DNA of 40,430 nt from Candidatus Moraniibacteriota bacterium (lineage in GTDB: Bacteria > Patescibacteriota > Minisyncoccia > Moranbacterales > GCA-2747515), in NCBI GenBank assembly GCA_947311515.1, contig CAMZLB010000005.1:1-40430 (forward strand), written 5' to 3'. Below, in pieces: positions 32,468 through 40,241 of the stretch. Made by a program: the position numbers and the translations under genes. The notes beneath the pieces were generated by a model that was not told the DNA's origin, ran no database searches, and saw nothing but the letters and a program-made list of their open reading frames with translations. The stretch's first letter is position 1; each line of letters starts with the position of its first letter.

Positions 32468-34285
32468 ATGAAATATTTAGTAAGTGTCTTGAGTATAGTT
32501 AGTTCGTTAGCTATATTTATGACATCTGTTCATGCTTCTGAAGGAGATGTAAACATAAAGGATAGAGTGATATTTGAAGGCTCAACTTCAAATGGAGCTA
32601 GTTTGCATAATGATGATAGATATGGAACATCTGTTGCAAATATTGGTGATTTAAATGGCGATGGTGTAGATGATTTTGCAATTGGTGCTGTACTTGGTGA
32701 TGATAAAAATGGAGAAATTCATATTCATTTTATGAAGCAAAATGGTGATATAGAGCGAACAGTGGAGATTAATTCAAAAACCAAAAATTCAGGATTGACA
32801 TATGGTGAATATAATAGATACGGTTCTTCTATCGTAGGACTTGGAGATATTGATGGTGATAATATAAATGATATAGCTGTAGGAGCAGAAGGTGAGTTTG
32901 ATTTAGAGGAAAAAACAAGAGGTGCAGTATATTTACATTTGATGAATAAAAATGGTAGCATAAAAGAAACTAAAAAAATTATCTCTACTGAGGAAAATAA
33001 ATATAATGGAGATATGTTTGGTTCAGCATTAGCTAGCGCAGATTATAATAATGACGGAAATATGGATTTAGCAGTTGGTGCAAAAGGAAATGATGAAGGA
33101 TATGTAACTTTTTTATTTTTAAAGTCAAATGGAGATGTTAAAGAAATATTTGAAATAAGTAATTCGACTGAAAATGGTGCGAGTAGTTTAGCTGAAAATG
33201 CAATGTACGGTTCTTCTATTGCTAATTTGGGAGATATTGATGGTGATGGGGTAAATGATATAGCTGTAGGAGCTCCAAATGATATAGGGAGCAAAGAAAA
33301 GGATGAGTGCGATAAAGGGAAGTACTGTCAGCAAGGTTCTGTATATGTGCATTTAATGAATGATGATGCTAGTATTAAAAAAACAATTTTATTGCACTCA
33401 GAAAATTTGCAGATTGATACGCTAGAATTGGGAGATCGTTACGGAGTGTCTGTTGCAGGAGGTGATTTCAATAAAGATGGTGTGATGGATATAGCTGTAG
33501 GAGCATCTGGAAAGTGGAGTGATGAAGGAGTTGTTTATTTGCATATTTTAAATGAAGATATTGAAATCGTAGAAACTGAAGCTATAGATGATAATACACC
33601 AAAAGGAGCTAGAGAAAATGATGGAGATGATTTTTATGGAGCTGCTATAGCGAATATTGGAGATTTTAATAATGATGACATAGAAGACTTATTAGTGGGT
33701 TCATATGGATTTGAGGGCGGAATGGCTTACTTGCATTTTTTGAATAAGAGTTTGGCAGAAAGTCAAAATACAAAAAAAGAGATAAATAGTTCTGGAGATA
33801 TTTGTGATGTTTCTAGTATAGAATATTCACCAATTTATAGATTATACAATACTACTACAGGATTTCACCTATACACCAGAGGAGAGGAAGATAGAGATAA
33901 AATTTTAAATAGATGGAATGCTTTTGAATTTACTGATCAGGGACCAGCATTTTATGCAAGTTTGGATGAAACGTGTGAAAACACTACTCCGATTTATAGG
34001 CTTTATAATAACAAAACAGGTGCTCATCTGTATACCAGAGGAGTAGAAGATAGAGATAAAATCCTTAATAAATATTCAGATTTTGAGTATACTGATTGGG
34101 GACCAGCATTTTATGCAAGTCTTACAGATGATGGAACTACTCCAATTTACAGATTATACAACACAAAGACTGGTGTTCATCTATATACAAGAGGTAAGGA
34201 AGATAGAGATAAAGTTATGAATAAATGGCCAGAATTTGAATTCACAGACGGATATCCTGCATTTTATGCAAGACTCTCTAATTAG
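32468..34285 (+). CDS. Secreted FG-GAP repeat protein with three C-terminal DUF5648 repeats
   Basis: A 605-residue exported protein. A signal peptide (1-23, ending SVHAS) is followed by six FG-GAP/integrin-alpha-like repeats with Ca2+-binding loops DLNGDGVDD (61), DIDGDNIND (127), DYNNDGNMD (192), DIDGDGVND (256), DFNKDGVMD (333) and DFNNDDIED (399), each preceded by a YG- or FG-containing strand and followed by AVGA or similar. They should form a beta-propeller. Three tandem repeats of about 45-50 residues then follow (454-499, 507-552, 558-603), each of the form PIYRLYN-x4-G-x-HLYTRG-x-EDRDK with PAFYA at the end: the DUF5648 family. A Cys pair may close a loop (281, 287). There is no membrane anchor, so it is secreted or held by the glycan. 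Host attachment is a plausible inference. It has its own promoter and a terminator hairpin. Confidence 0.9.
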   Translation: MKYLVSVLSIVSSLAIFMTSVHASEGDVNIKDRVIFEGSTSNGASLHNDDRYGTSVANIGDLNGDGVDDFAIGAVLGDDKNGEIHIHFMKQNGDIERTVEINSKTKNSGLTYGEYNRYGSSIVGLGDIDGDNINDIAVGAEGEFDLEEKTRGAVYLHLMNKNGSIKETKKIISTEENKYNGDMFGSALASADYNNDGNMDLAVGAKGNDEGYVTFLFLKSNGDVKEIFEISNSTENGASSLAENAMYGSSIANLGDIDGDGVNDIAVGAPNDIGSKEKDECDKGKYCQQGSVYVHLMNDDASIKKTILLHSENLQIDTLELGDRYGVSVAGGDFNKDGVMDIAVGASGKWSDEGVVYLHILNEDIEIVETEAIDDNTPKGARENDGDDFYGAAIANIGDFNNDDIEDLLVGSYGFEGGMAYLHFLNKSLAESQNTKKEINSSGDICDVSSIEYSPIYRLYNTTTGFHLYTRGEEDRDKILNRWNAFEFTDQGPAFYASLDETCENTTPIYRLYNNKTGAHLYTRGVEDRDKILNKYSDFEYTDWGPAFYASLTDDGTTPIYRLYNTKTGVHLYTRGKEDRDKVMNKWPEFEFTDGYPAFYARLSN

Positions 34286-34317
34286 TTAACTCTTTCTAGA
34301 CTTATTTCGAGATCGTG

Positions 34318-34357
34318 TAAAATATCATATTTTTATTTATAAAAATATGATATTTTA
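34318..34357 (+). terminator. Long AT hairpin after the FG-GAP gene
   Basis: An 18-base perfect inverted repeat, TAAAATATCATATTTTTA (34318-34335) with TAAAAATATGATATTTTA (34340-34357), and a four-base loop. The distal arm ends in TTTTA. It lies 33 bases after the stop and probably ends transcription in both directions. Confidence 0.65.
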
Positions 34358-34516
34358 TTAAATAGTAAAAAAACAAATTAATTGTCGCACAAGAAACTGA
34401 AAGTGTTTCTTCTGAATATGTAATATTTTATGATATGTTTAGAGATGATTTTTAAAGCAATCAAAAAAATAAATTATCAAATATATTTTTATCTTGAAGA
34501 AATATGAATAATTCAG

Positions 34517-34641
34517 ATGTTAAGATTTGAATTTGTAAAATTTTAAATATTTGAATTTTTTTTAAAAAAAACATAGATTAAAATCAAAAAAAATGATGTA
34601 AAATTGATAGTGATAATTAGTGCTAAATAAAATTATATTTT
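34517..34641 (+). repeat. Repeat pair B, copy 2
   Basis: Aligns with 29910-30030 over its whole length with small gaps (see that entry). It lies in the 556-base gap between the FG-GAP gene and the alaS cluster, which holds no intact gene. Confidence 0.6.
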
Positions 34642-34692
34642 CCTTTGATAATTTTTTTGCAATTTTACAATAATGTAAATTAACTTTATACT

Positions 34693-34806
34693 TAAGGAGG
34701 AGATATAAAGCTAAATGCTTAGTAAATATCAAGAAAATAAATCTAAATTATATTTTACAAAAATATAATAAAAAAGAATAATTTTTGGAGTTTTTCAGGC
34801 ACTCCC
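34693..34806 (-). repeat. Dispersed AT-rich repeat, copy 4 (inverted, shorter)
   Basis: On the minus strand it reads GAAAAACTCCAAAAATTATTC, a T-rich run, GTAAAATATAATTTA, TTTTCTTGATATTTACTAA and TTTAGCTTTATA. The middle block present in copies 1-3 is deleted. It directly precedes the alaS cluster. Confidence 0.65.
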
Positions 34807-34841
34807 TAAACAAAGAATTAATTTTTAATAGTATAAAATAT

Positions 34842-35138
34842 ATGGTGTATTCTGATAGTAACTTAAGCAATGCAGAAAAACAAGCTAAAAAAAGACGTCT
34901 AGTGTTACAACAATTGGCATTTAATTCTGATTTGAAAAAAAATGAGAGAGAGCAAGAAAATATACTATCTGAAAATAGAGTAATAAAACTGAAAATAAGC
35001 AGGTTAAGAGCAGATAAGGATATCAATGATAAAAAATTAAAAAAAATAGAAGAAGAGAGATTTTTTCTAAAAAATAAATTAAGACATTTAAAAAAAGAGA
35101 TTATGGATATTCGGCATTTTTTAAGAGATGATGTATAA
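34842..35138 (+). CDS. Small coiled-coil protein at the head of the alaS cluster
   Basis: A 98-residue, strongly basic and charged protein, almost entirely helical: LSNAEKQAKKRRLVLQQLAF, then NEREQENILSENRVIKLK, then KKLKKIEEERFFLKNKLRHL. This predicts a long coiled coil or helical hairpin without membrane segment. I use the ATG at 34842; the same frame opens upstream at a TTG at 34785, but that part lies inside a dispersed repeat and is not protein-like. It comes 32 bases before another small gene and alaS in the same direction. Family and function are unknown. Confidence 0.6.
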   Translation: MVYSDSNLSNAEKQAKKRRLVLQQLAFNSDLKKNEREQENILSENRVIKLKISRLRADKDINDKKLKKIEEERFFLKNKLRHLKKEIMDIRHFLRDDV

Positions 35139-35170
35139 TAAATTGAGGCAGAGTAATATAGTATAAAATT

Positions 35171-35410
35171 ATGGGATACAATAAATTGGGAGATATGTTT
35201 GAAGAATTGCTTAGTAAAAAGAATTTTTCATCTAGAACTAGAGATAAATTAAATAGATTTGTTTCAGAATTGAATAGTAATGTTAAGAATAAAGATGATT
35301 TAAGGAGCATAGTTAATTCTGCTAATCTTTTAAAAAGTTTACTAAAAAAAGAGGGCATTATAAATTCGGAGTTTGATAATATTATAAATAATATATCTAA
35401 AAAATTGTAG
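35171..35410 (+). CDS. Small helical protein directly before alaS
   Basis: A 79-residue, Asn-, Ser- and Lys-rich soluble protein predicted to be all alpha (KLGDMFEELLSKKNFSSRTR; NSANLLKSLLKKEGI). Its stop (TAG) is one base before the alaS ATG, so the two are very likely cotranscribed and translationally coupled. No known domain is recognised. Its place next to a tRNA synthetase may only reflect operon economy. Confidence 0.6.
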   Translation: MGYNKLGDMFEELLSKKNFSSRTRDKLNRFVSELNSNVKNKDDLRSIVNSANLLKSLLKKEGIINSEFDNIINNISKKL

Positions 35411-35411
35411 T

Positions 35412-37289
35412 ATGAAAGTTTCAGAGATTAAGAAGAAATATTTAGAATTTTGTAAAAAAAATGGTCATGTAATAGTTCCATCAGATGCACTTGTGCCAGA
35501 TAATGATTCAACGACATTATTTACTGGATCTGGAATGCAACCGCAGATCTCATATTTATTAGGAGAGGCTCATCCAGAAGGAGCTAGAATAGCAAATAGT
35601 CAAAAATGTTTTCGTACAGAGGATATAGATGAAGTAGGTGATAATAGACATACAACTTTTTTTGAGATGCTTGGAAATTGGTCTTTTGGTGATTATTTTA
35701 AAAAAGAGCAATTAAGATGGATATTTACATTTTTGGTAGATGAAGTAGGTTTAGACCCAAAAAAAATATATATAACATGTTTTATAGGAGATAAGAGTAA
35801 TGATATACCACAAGATTTTGAATCAGTAGAAATTTGGAAGAAATTATTTAAAGAGAAAGGTGTTGAAGACGTAAAGGTTGTAGAGTTGGGAACTGAAGCT
35901 CAAGGATATAAAAAAGGAATGCAAGGAGGTAGGATTTTTTATTATGATGCATCAAAAAATTGGTGGTCTAGAAGTGGAAGGCCTGATAAAATGCCTCAGG
36001 GAGAGCTTGGTGGACCAGATAGTGAAATGTTTTATGATTTTGGAAATGAGCATGATACTAAATGGGGCAAAGAATGTCATCCAAATTGTGATTGTGGCAG
36101 ATTTATGGAGATAGGTAATAATGTTTTTTTGGAATATATAAAAAATAATGATGGAACATTTGACTTGTTGCCTAAAAAAAATGTAGATTTTGGTGGTGGA
36201 CTTGAAAGAATTGCTGCTGCTTCAAATGACGACGCGGATATGTATAAAATAGATGTACTAAAAAATATAATAGTAAAAATAGAAGAAATAAGTGGTATAA
36301 GTAGTGAAAAAGAGAAATTTAAATTTCGTGTAATTGCTGACCACATAAGAGGTGCAATTCATATGATTTCTGATGGAGTAATTCCCTTAAACAAAGAACA
36401 AGGGTATATCCTCAGAAGACTTCTTAGACGAGCATTTTTTTATGCTACAAAAATTGGATTTAAACAAGGTGATATTTGTAAACTTGTACCACAGATTATT
36501 GAATATTATTCTGAAGAGTATCCGAAAGTTTTGGAAAATAAAGATAGCATTATCCAAGAAATAAAAGAAGAAGAAGATAAATTTCATAATACATTAGTAA
36601 AGGGTTTGAAAAAGTTGGAGAAAATACTAAATAACGATGGAGAGATTTCAGGTAAAGATGCATTTATACTTTTTACAACATATGGTTTTCCATTAGAGTT
36701 GACTCTTGAAATTGTAGAGGAAAGAGGCTTGAAAATAGATAGAGATGTATATAATATTGAATTTGAAAAACATAGAGAGTTATCACGAACTGCTTCGTCT
36801 GGAAAATTTAAGGGAGGATTAGCTGATAGTAGTGAACAAACCACAGCACTTCATACATGTACACATCTTATGCTTGCAGGACTTAGAAAGGAGTTAGGAA
36901 ATGATGTTCACCAAGTAGGCTCAAATATTACAGCGGATAGAACTAGATTTGATTTTACTCATGGAGAAAAAGTTGAGCGTAAAGTTTTGGATAAGGTAGA
37001 GGATTACGTGAATGGTGCAATACAAAATACTGCAAAAATTTCATTATCTAGAATGTCAAAAGAAGAAGCAATAGAAAAAGGTATTGAGGGTAGTTTTTGG
37101 GAGAGATATCCCGACATTGTAAATGTGTATGTAATTGAAGATATGAAAGGTAATATATATTCCCGGGAACTTTGCGGAGGTCCTCATTTAGGTGATTTGT
37201 CAGAGATAAAAGAAAAAACATTTAAGATCTTAAATGAAAAATCTTCTTCTTCGGGAGTTAGGAGGATAAAAGCAGTGTTATCTAATTAA
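35412..37289 (+). CDS. alaS: Alanyl-tRNA synthetase without the C-Ala domain
   Basis: A 625-residue class II synthetase that charges tRNA-Ala. The catalytic domain has TTLFTGSGMQPQISYLLGE, NSQKCFRTEDIDEVGDNRHT (motif 1/2 region) and FGGGLERIAAAS (motif 3, about 260-271). The tRNA-recognition domain follows (VIADHIRGAIHMISDGVIP; GYILRRLLRRAFFYA). The editing domain keeps its zinc-site residues: HTCTH (481-485) and CGGPH (588-592, usually CGGTH). The protein ends there: the oligomerisation/C-Ala domain of the usual 870-residue form is absent, as is common in CPR bacteria. A cysteine-rich insertion CHPNCDCGRF (about 222-231) is typical of bacterial enzymes. It is cotranscribed with the preceding small gene and with hisS, 12 bases downstream. 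Confidence 0.96.
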   Translation: MKVSEIKKKYLEFCKKNGHVIVPSDALVPDNDSTTLFTGSGMQPQISYLLGEAHPEGARIANSQKCFRTEDIDEVGDNRHTTFFEMLGNWSFGDYFKKEQLRWIFTFLVDEVGLDPKKIYITCFIGDKSNDIPQDFESVEIWKKLFKEKGVEDVKVVELGTEAQGYKKGMQGGRIFYYDASKNWWSRSGRPDKMPQGELGGPDSEMFYDFGNEHDTKWGKECHPNCDCGRFMEIGNNVFLEYIKNNDGTFDLLPKKNVDFGGGLERIAAASNDDADMYKIDVLKNIIVKIEEISGISSEKEKFKFRVIADHIRGAIHMISDGVIPLNKEQGYILRRLLRRAFFYATKIGFKQGDICKLVPQIIEYYSEEYPKVLENKDSIIQEIKEEEDKFHNTLVKGLKKLEKILNNDGEISGKDAFILFTTYGFPLELTLEIVEERGLKIDRDVYNIEFEKHRELSRTASSGKFKGGLADSSEQTTALHTCTHLMLAGLRKELGNDVHQVGSNITADRTRFDFTHGEKVERKVLDKVEDYVNGAIQNTAKISLSRMSKEEAIEKGIEGSFWERYPDIVNVYVIEDMKGNIYSRELCGGPHLGDLSEIKEKTFKILNEKSSSSGVRRIKAVLSN

Positions 37290-37301
37290 ATAAAAATAAA
37301 T

Positions 37302-38840
37302 ATGTCAGTACTATCACAAAAACCACCAAAAGGAACTCTTGACTGGACTCCTAATGAATTTAAAATTCGTTCATATATCTTTGATAAATGGAGGGAAGTT
37401 TGTCTTAGTTATGGATATAGAGAATATCTTACTCCTATAGTAGAGAGTGCAGAGTTGTATCGTGCGAAATCTGGAGAGGATGTAGGAGGTAATGAGCTTG
37501 TGACTTTTCTTGATAGAGGTGGTAGAGAACTTTGTATAAGACCTGAGATGACTCCAAGTGTTACTAGAATGGTTAGTAAATTTTATGGAACAACACAAAA
37601 GCCAATAAGATTGTTCTCTATTGCGAATTTTATGAGAAATGAGAGACCTCAAAGAGGTAGAAATAGAGAATTTTGGCAATTAAATGTTGATATGTTTGGT
37701 CTTTCTAGTGAAGAATCTGATTTAGAAATTATTGAGATTAGTTTGGAAATAATGTTAGCATTTAATCCACCAAAAAATTCATTTGAAGTTCATATAAATC
37801 ATAGAGGTATTATAGATATTATATTAAGTGAAATAGGTGTTAATGATGATGATAAAGTTAAAATTTCAAGAATTTTAGATAAATGGCACAAGCTTGATGA
37901 TACAAAACTTAAAGAAATGTTAAATGAGATTGTATTAGAAGATGAGGCGTATGTAATTTTGAATAAGTTTATGAATTCTTCTTCATGTGATGAATTAGAA
38001 GATATTTTACCGAATATTAAAACAAATGAGTCATTTGTAGAAATGAAAAATATAATAAAGAATCTTTCAGAAAGAGGTTATGGTGAATATATAAAGTTTA
38101 AGCCTGATATTATAAGAGGCTTTGATTATTATGACGGTGTTATATTCGAGGTATTTGATAATCATCCTGATAATAATAGAGCATTATTTGGAGGTGGTAG
38201 ATATAATGGATTAGCAAGTTTATTTGGTCTTGAGAGTTTTCCATCTATAGGATTTGCTCCAGGTGATGAACCTATAAAATTATTTTTAGAGAGTTATGGA
38301 ATGATAGAAGAGGTGCTCGAGTTTAAAAAAGAAGATCTTTATTATATTCCAATGATAGATGATACTGTTAGTTCCTATGTTTATACTGTAGCACGAAGCC
38401 TCAGAAAGGAAGGAAAATCTGTTGTATGTGGACATATCAAGCAAACTATAGGTAAGGCTATAGATTACGCAGAAAAAGGTGATTTCTCTCATATAGTTAT
38501 AGTAGGAGCAAAAGAAAAAGAAAATGAAAAATATAAAATATGTGAGTTTAGATCTCATAAAAGCATAGATTTAAAAGGAGTTGAGGGCGGGGAAGTTTCT
38601 AATAATCTTAAAAATGAAATTATTGAAGACAAAGAAATTTCTAATAAAAACTCTGCAAAAGTCCAGGAAGAAGAAGTTATTGATGGAAGTATGGATGATA
38701 GCATAAAAAAAGAGGAGAATCTAAGAAATGATAAATCTTTTAAATTAAGTGAGAAAGCTACTGTGTTGAGTGATAAAATAAATTCTGTAAAAGAAGAAGG
38801 AAATTCTCACTTTTTTGATGTAGAAAAAGATTCTAAATAA
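37302..38840 (+). CDS. hisS: Histidyl-tRNA synthetase with a charged C-terminal tail
   Basis: A 512-residue class II synthetase. It begins PKGTLDWTPNEFKIRSYIFD; RPEMTPSVTRMV (about 80-91) and motif 2, RNERPQRGRNREFWQLNVD (112-130), are intact. The histidine-specific loops RGFDYYDGVIFEV (272-284) and GGGRYNGLASLFG (297-309) are present. The anticodon-binding domain is short (about 345-420, YIPMIDDTVSSYVYTVARSL; DFSHIVIVGAKEKENEKY). Residues about 425-512 form an extra acidic, Lys/Glu/Ser-rich tail (NNLKNEIIEDKEISNKNSAK; VQEEEVIDGSMDDSIKKEEN) that ordinary HisRS lacks and that looks disordered. Its role is unknown. The gene follows alaS by 12 bases with no Shine-Dalgarno. Confidence 0.95.
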   Translation: MSVLSQKPPKGTLDWTPNEFKIRSYIFDKWREVCLSYGYREYLTPIVESAELYRAKSGEDVGGNELVTFLDRGGRELCIRPEMTPSVTRMVSKFYGTTQKPIRLFSIANFMRNERPQRGRNREFWQLNVDMFGLSSEESDLEIIEISLEIMLAFNPPKNSFEVHINHRGIIDIILSEIGVNDDDKVKISRILDKWHKLDDTKLKEMLNEIVLEDEAYVILNKFMNSSSCDELEDILPNIKTNESFVEMKNIIKNLSERGYGEYIKFKPDIIRGFDYYDGVIFEVFDNHPDNNRALFGGGRYNGLASLFGLESFPSIGFAPGDEPIKLFLESYGMIEEVLEFKKEDLYYIPMIDDTVSSYVYTVARSLRKEGKSVVCGHIKQTIGKAIDYAEKGDFSHIVIVGAKEKENEKYKICEFRSHKSIDLKGVEGGEVSNNLKNEIIEDKEISNKNSAKVQEEEVIDGSMDDSIKKEENLRNDKSFKLSEKATVLSDKINSVKEEGNSHFFDVEKDSK

Positions 38841-38909
38841 GTTTGTATGCATTGTAAAAAAGTGTAACATAATACGAATCACAAATTTAAAATATAGTTT
38901 TTGCTTAAA

Positions 38910-39050
38910 AAAGGTCTTTAAAACTTCAAAAATTACTCTTTTTATTTTTTATAAAATGCAATTTACAGAAAACTATGTAAGTAAAGGTTTTTGGAAATAT
39001 TTTTTAGAGTAATTTTCTTAATTTTTTACTAATAGTTAGTTTTGTAGGTT
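38910..39050 (+). repeat. Dispersed AT-rich repeat, copy 2
   Basis: Reads AAAACTTCAAAAATTACTCTTTT, AAAATGCAATTTACAGAAAACTATG, TTTTTGGAAATATTTTT, TTTTCTTAATTTTTTACTAATA and GTTAGTTTTGTAGG, in register with copy 1 at 3051. It starts about 70 bases after hisS and lies upstream of the IS1595-type remnant. Confidence 0.7.
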
Positions 39051-39174
39051 TTCATTGATAATATTATTTTTGGGTCTAAAATACTTTAGCGAGAAAATAT
39101 GCTAAAACACCTAGTGATTAAATCCAAAAAACAATTATTTAGCCCATATACACATTTCTTAGTGCAAATTAGGG

Positions 39175-39470
39175 AAGTTTACGGTATTTTTGCGCAGATA
39201 AAACAGCGTAAAAAATTTCCCATTATACAAAAGTAAGTAGAAAAACAACTACCAAAATATTTAATTTAGTATGAAAAAGAATACTGGAATCAACAATTAA
39301 AAATTATCAAAAAATATCAGGAGAGATAGAATTAGATAAAAGTTATTTTGGACCAAAAAAACAAGGAATAAAAGAGGTGAGGGAGCAGGTTATAAGATAC
39401 AAAATATCAGTATGTATAGACAGACCTTATTTTTTAGATATAGGATTATCTATTTTAAAAGATAGACTGT
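39175..39470 (+). mobile_element. Decayed IS1595-type (ISXO2-like) transposase
   Basis: A plus-strand frame with stops reads LRYFCADKTA, SRKTTTKIFNLV and KRILESTIKNYQKI, then the diagnostic SGEIELDKSYFGPKKQ (from about 39317). One base over, RGEGAGYKIQ follows. Together they match the conserved G-E-x-E-x-DES-YFG followed by KRGRGAxGK of the ISXO2-like DDE domain. At least two stops and a frameshift show it is dead. No inverted repeats or target duplication could be defined. Confidence 0.7.
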
Positions 39471-40098
39471 AAAAATACATAAATCAACCCAAGTTCTAAA
39501 AATTTATTTCAAAAGAAGTTAATTTTATTTAATTTAAAATAAGATGTACTTTTCTGCTATTTATTACTCTTAATCTATGAATGTTATTTAAAGGAATAAC
39601 TTTTTCTATTTCTTCCAAAAAAAATTTGCTACTATATTTTTTTTAAGTATCATATTGTTTTGTTTTTATTATGCGTATAGTATATTATTATGAATATATC
39701 ACGTTATCTACATTTCTTCAGGATAAAAATAATGTATTGTAGTAATTTAAAAATATTTATTAATTCTTTTTAACTATGTTAAATATTTCTAAATTTAGTT
39801 TTGTTATGTCGCGTTTCCATTAAAATTTTAATAACTCGTTTAGTCTTAATATTTTCAAAGACGTTTATTTTTGTAAATCTTTGTTCAATATCAATCATTA
39901 CTCTCGCATGTCAACAAAAAAGCGTGTTTTTTATTATTTCCGTTATATTAGAGTTAATTATCAATTAATTTTTGTGATTCTCCCTTTGTTTTTGTACTGA
40001 TTACATTGTGAAATTAAGTATTTCTTAGTTTTTATATGTTTCATATATTATCTGTAAAGTACTATTTTAATAGTGCTTTTTAAGAAATAGATTTTTTG
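39471..40098. other. AT-rich gap before tRNA-Glu
   Basis: No intact gene is present. On the minus strand near 39545-39650 two frames give NIVANFFLEEIEKVIPLNN and VINSRKVHLILN, which faintly resemble the start of an IS5-type transposase. Near 39790-39900, also minus, a 40-codon frame reads EQRFTKINVFENIKTKRVIK and MTRHNK-like residues without a known match. I looked for DnaA boxes (TTATNCACA) here because dnaA is adjacent and found none convincing. Confidence 0.35.
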
Positions 40099-40170
40099 TA
40101 TCGCCAGGGGGAATCGAACCCCCGTTACCAGGATGAAAACCTGGCGTCCTAACCACTAGACGATGGCGAC
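40099..40170 (-). tRNA. tRNA-Glu (anticodon UUC)
   Basis: Minus strand: GTCGCCA at the 5' end pairs with TGGCGAT at the 3' end (first pair G-U), then discriminator A. The D arm contains AGTGGTTAGGA, the anticodon stem CCAGG/CCTGG holds loop TTTTCAT with anticodon TTC, and the T arm is GGGGG-TTCGATT-CCCCC. CCA is not encoded; CAA follows. Confidence 0.95.
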
Positions 40171-40197
40171 TCGTCTCAATACATAAAGAACGAGCAA

Positions 40198-40225
40198 ATT
40201 CTAAGAATAAAAAGAACTCTGTCAA
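40198..40225 (-). promoter_or_regulatory. Promoter of tRNA-Glu
   Basis: Minus strand: a perfect TTGACA (40220-40225), a 16-base spacer and TAGAAT (40198-40203), between the dnaA stop and the tRNA, 28 bases upstream of its 5' end. Confidence 0.65.
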
Positions 40226-40241
40226 AAAATTTCGCGGGATT

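Noticed and set aside
32468-34285. CRISPR array or DNA tandem repeat in the FG-GAP gene
   Set aside because: The repetition is at protein level (FG-GAP and DUF5648 domains) with variable spacing; no direct repeats with uniform spacers exist here or elsewhere in the window.
34785-34841. TTG start giving a 117-residue protein before alaS
   Set aside because: The first 19 codons lie within and next to the dispersed repeat; the ATG at 34842 is the better start.
39471-40098. Replication origin (DnaA-box cluster) downstream of dnaA
   Set aside because: No TTATNCACA-like sites could be found by eye and there is no clear iteron array; AT-richness alone is not evidence here because the whole window is AT-rich.
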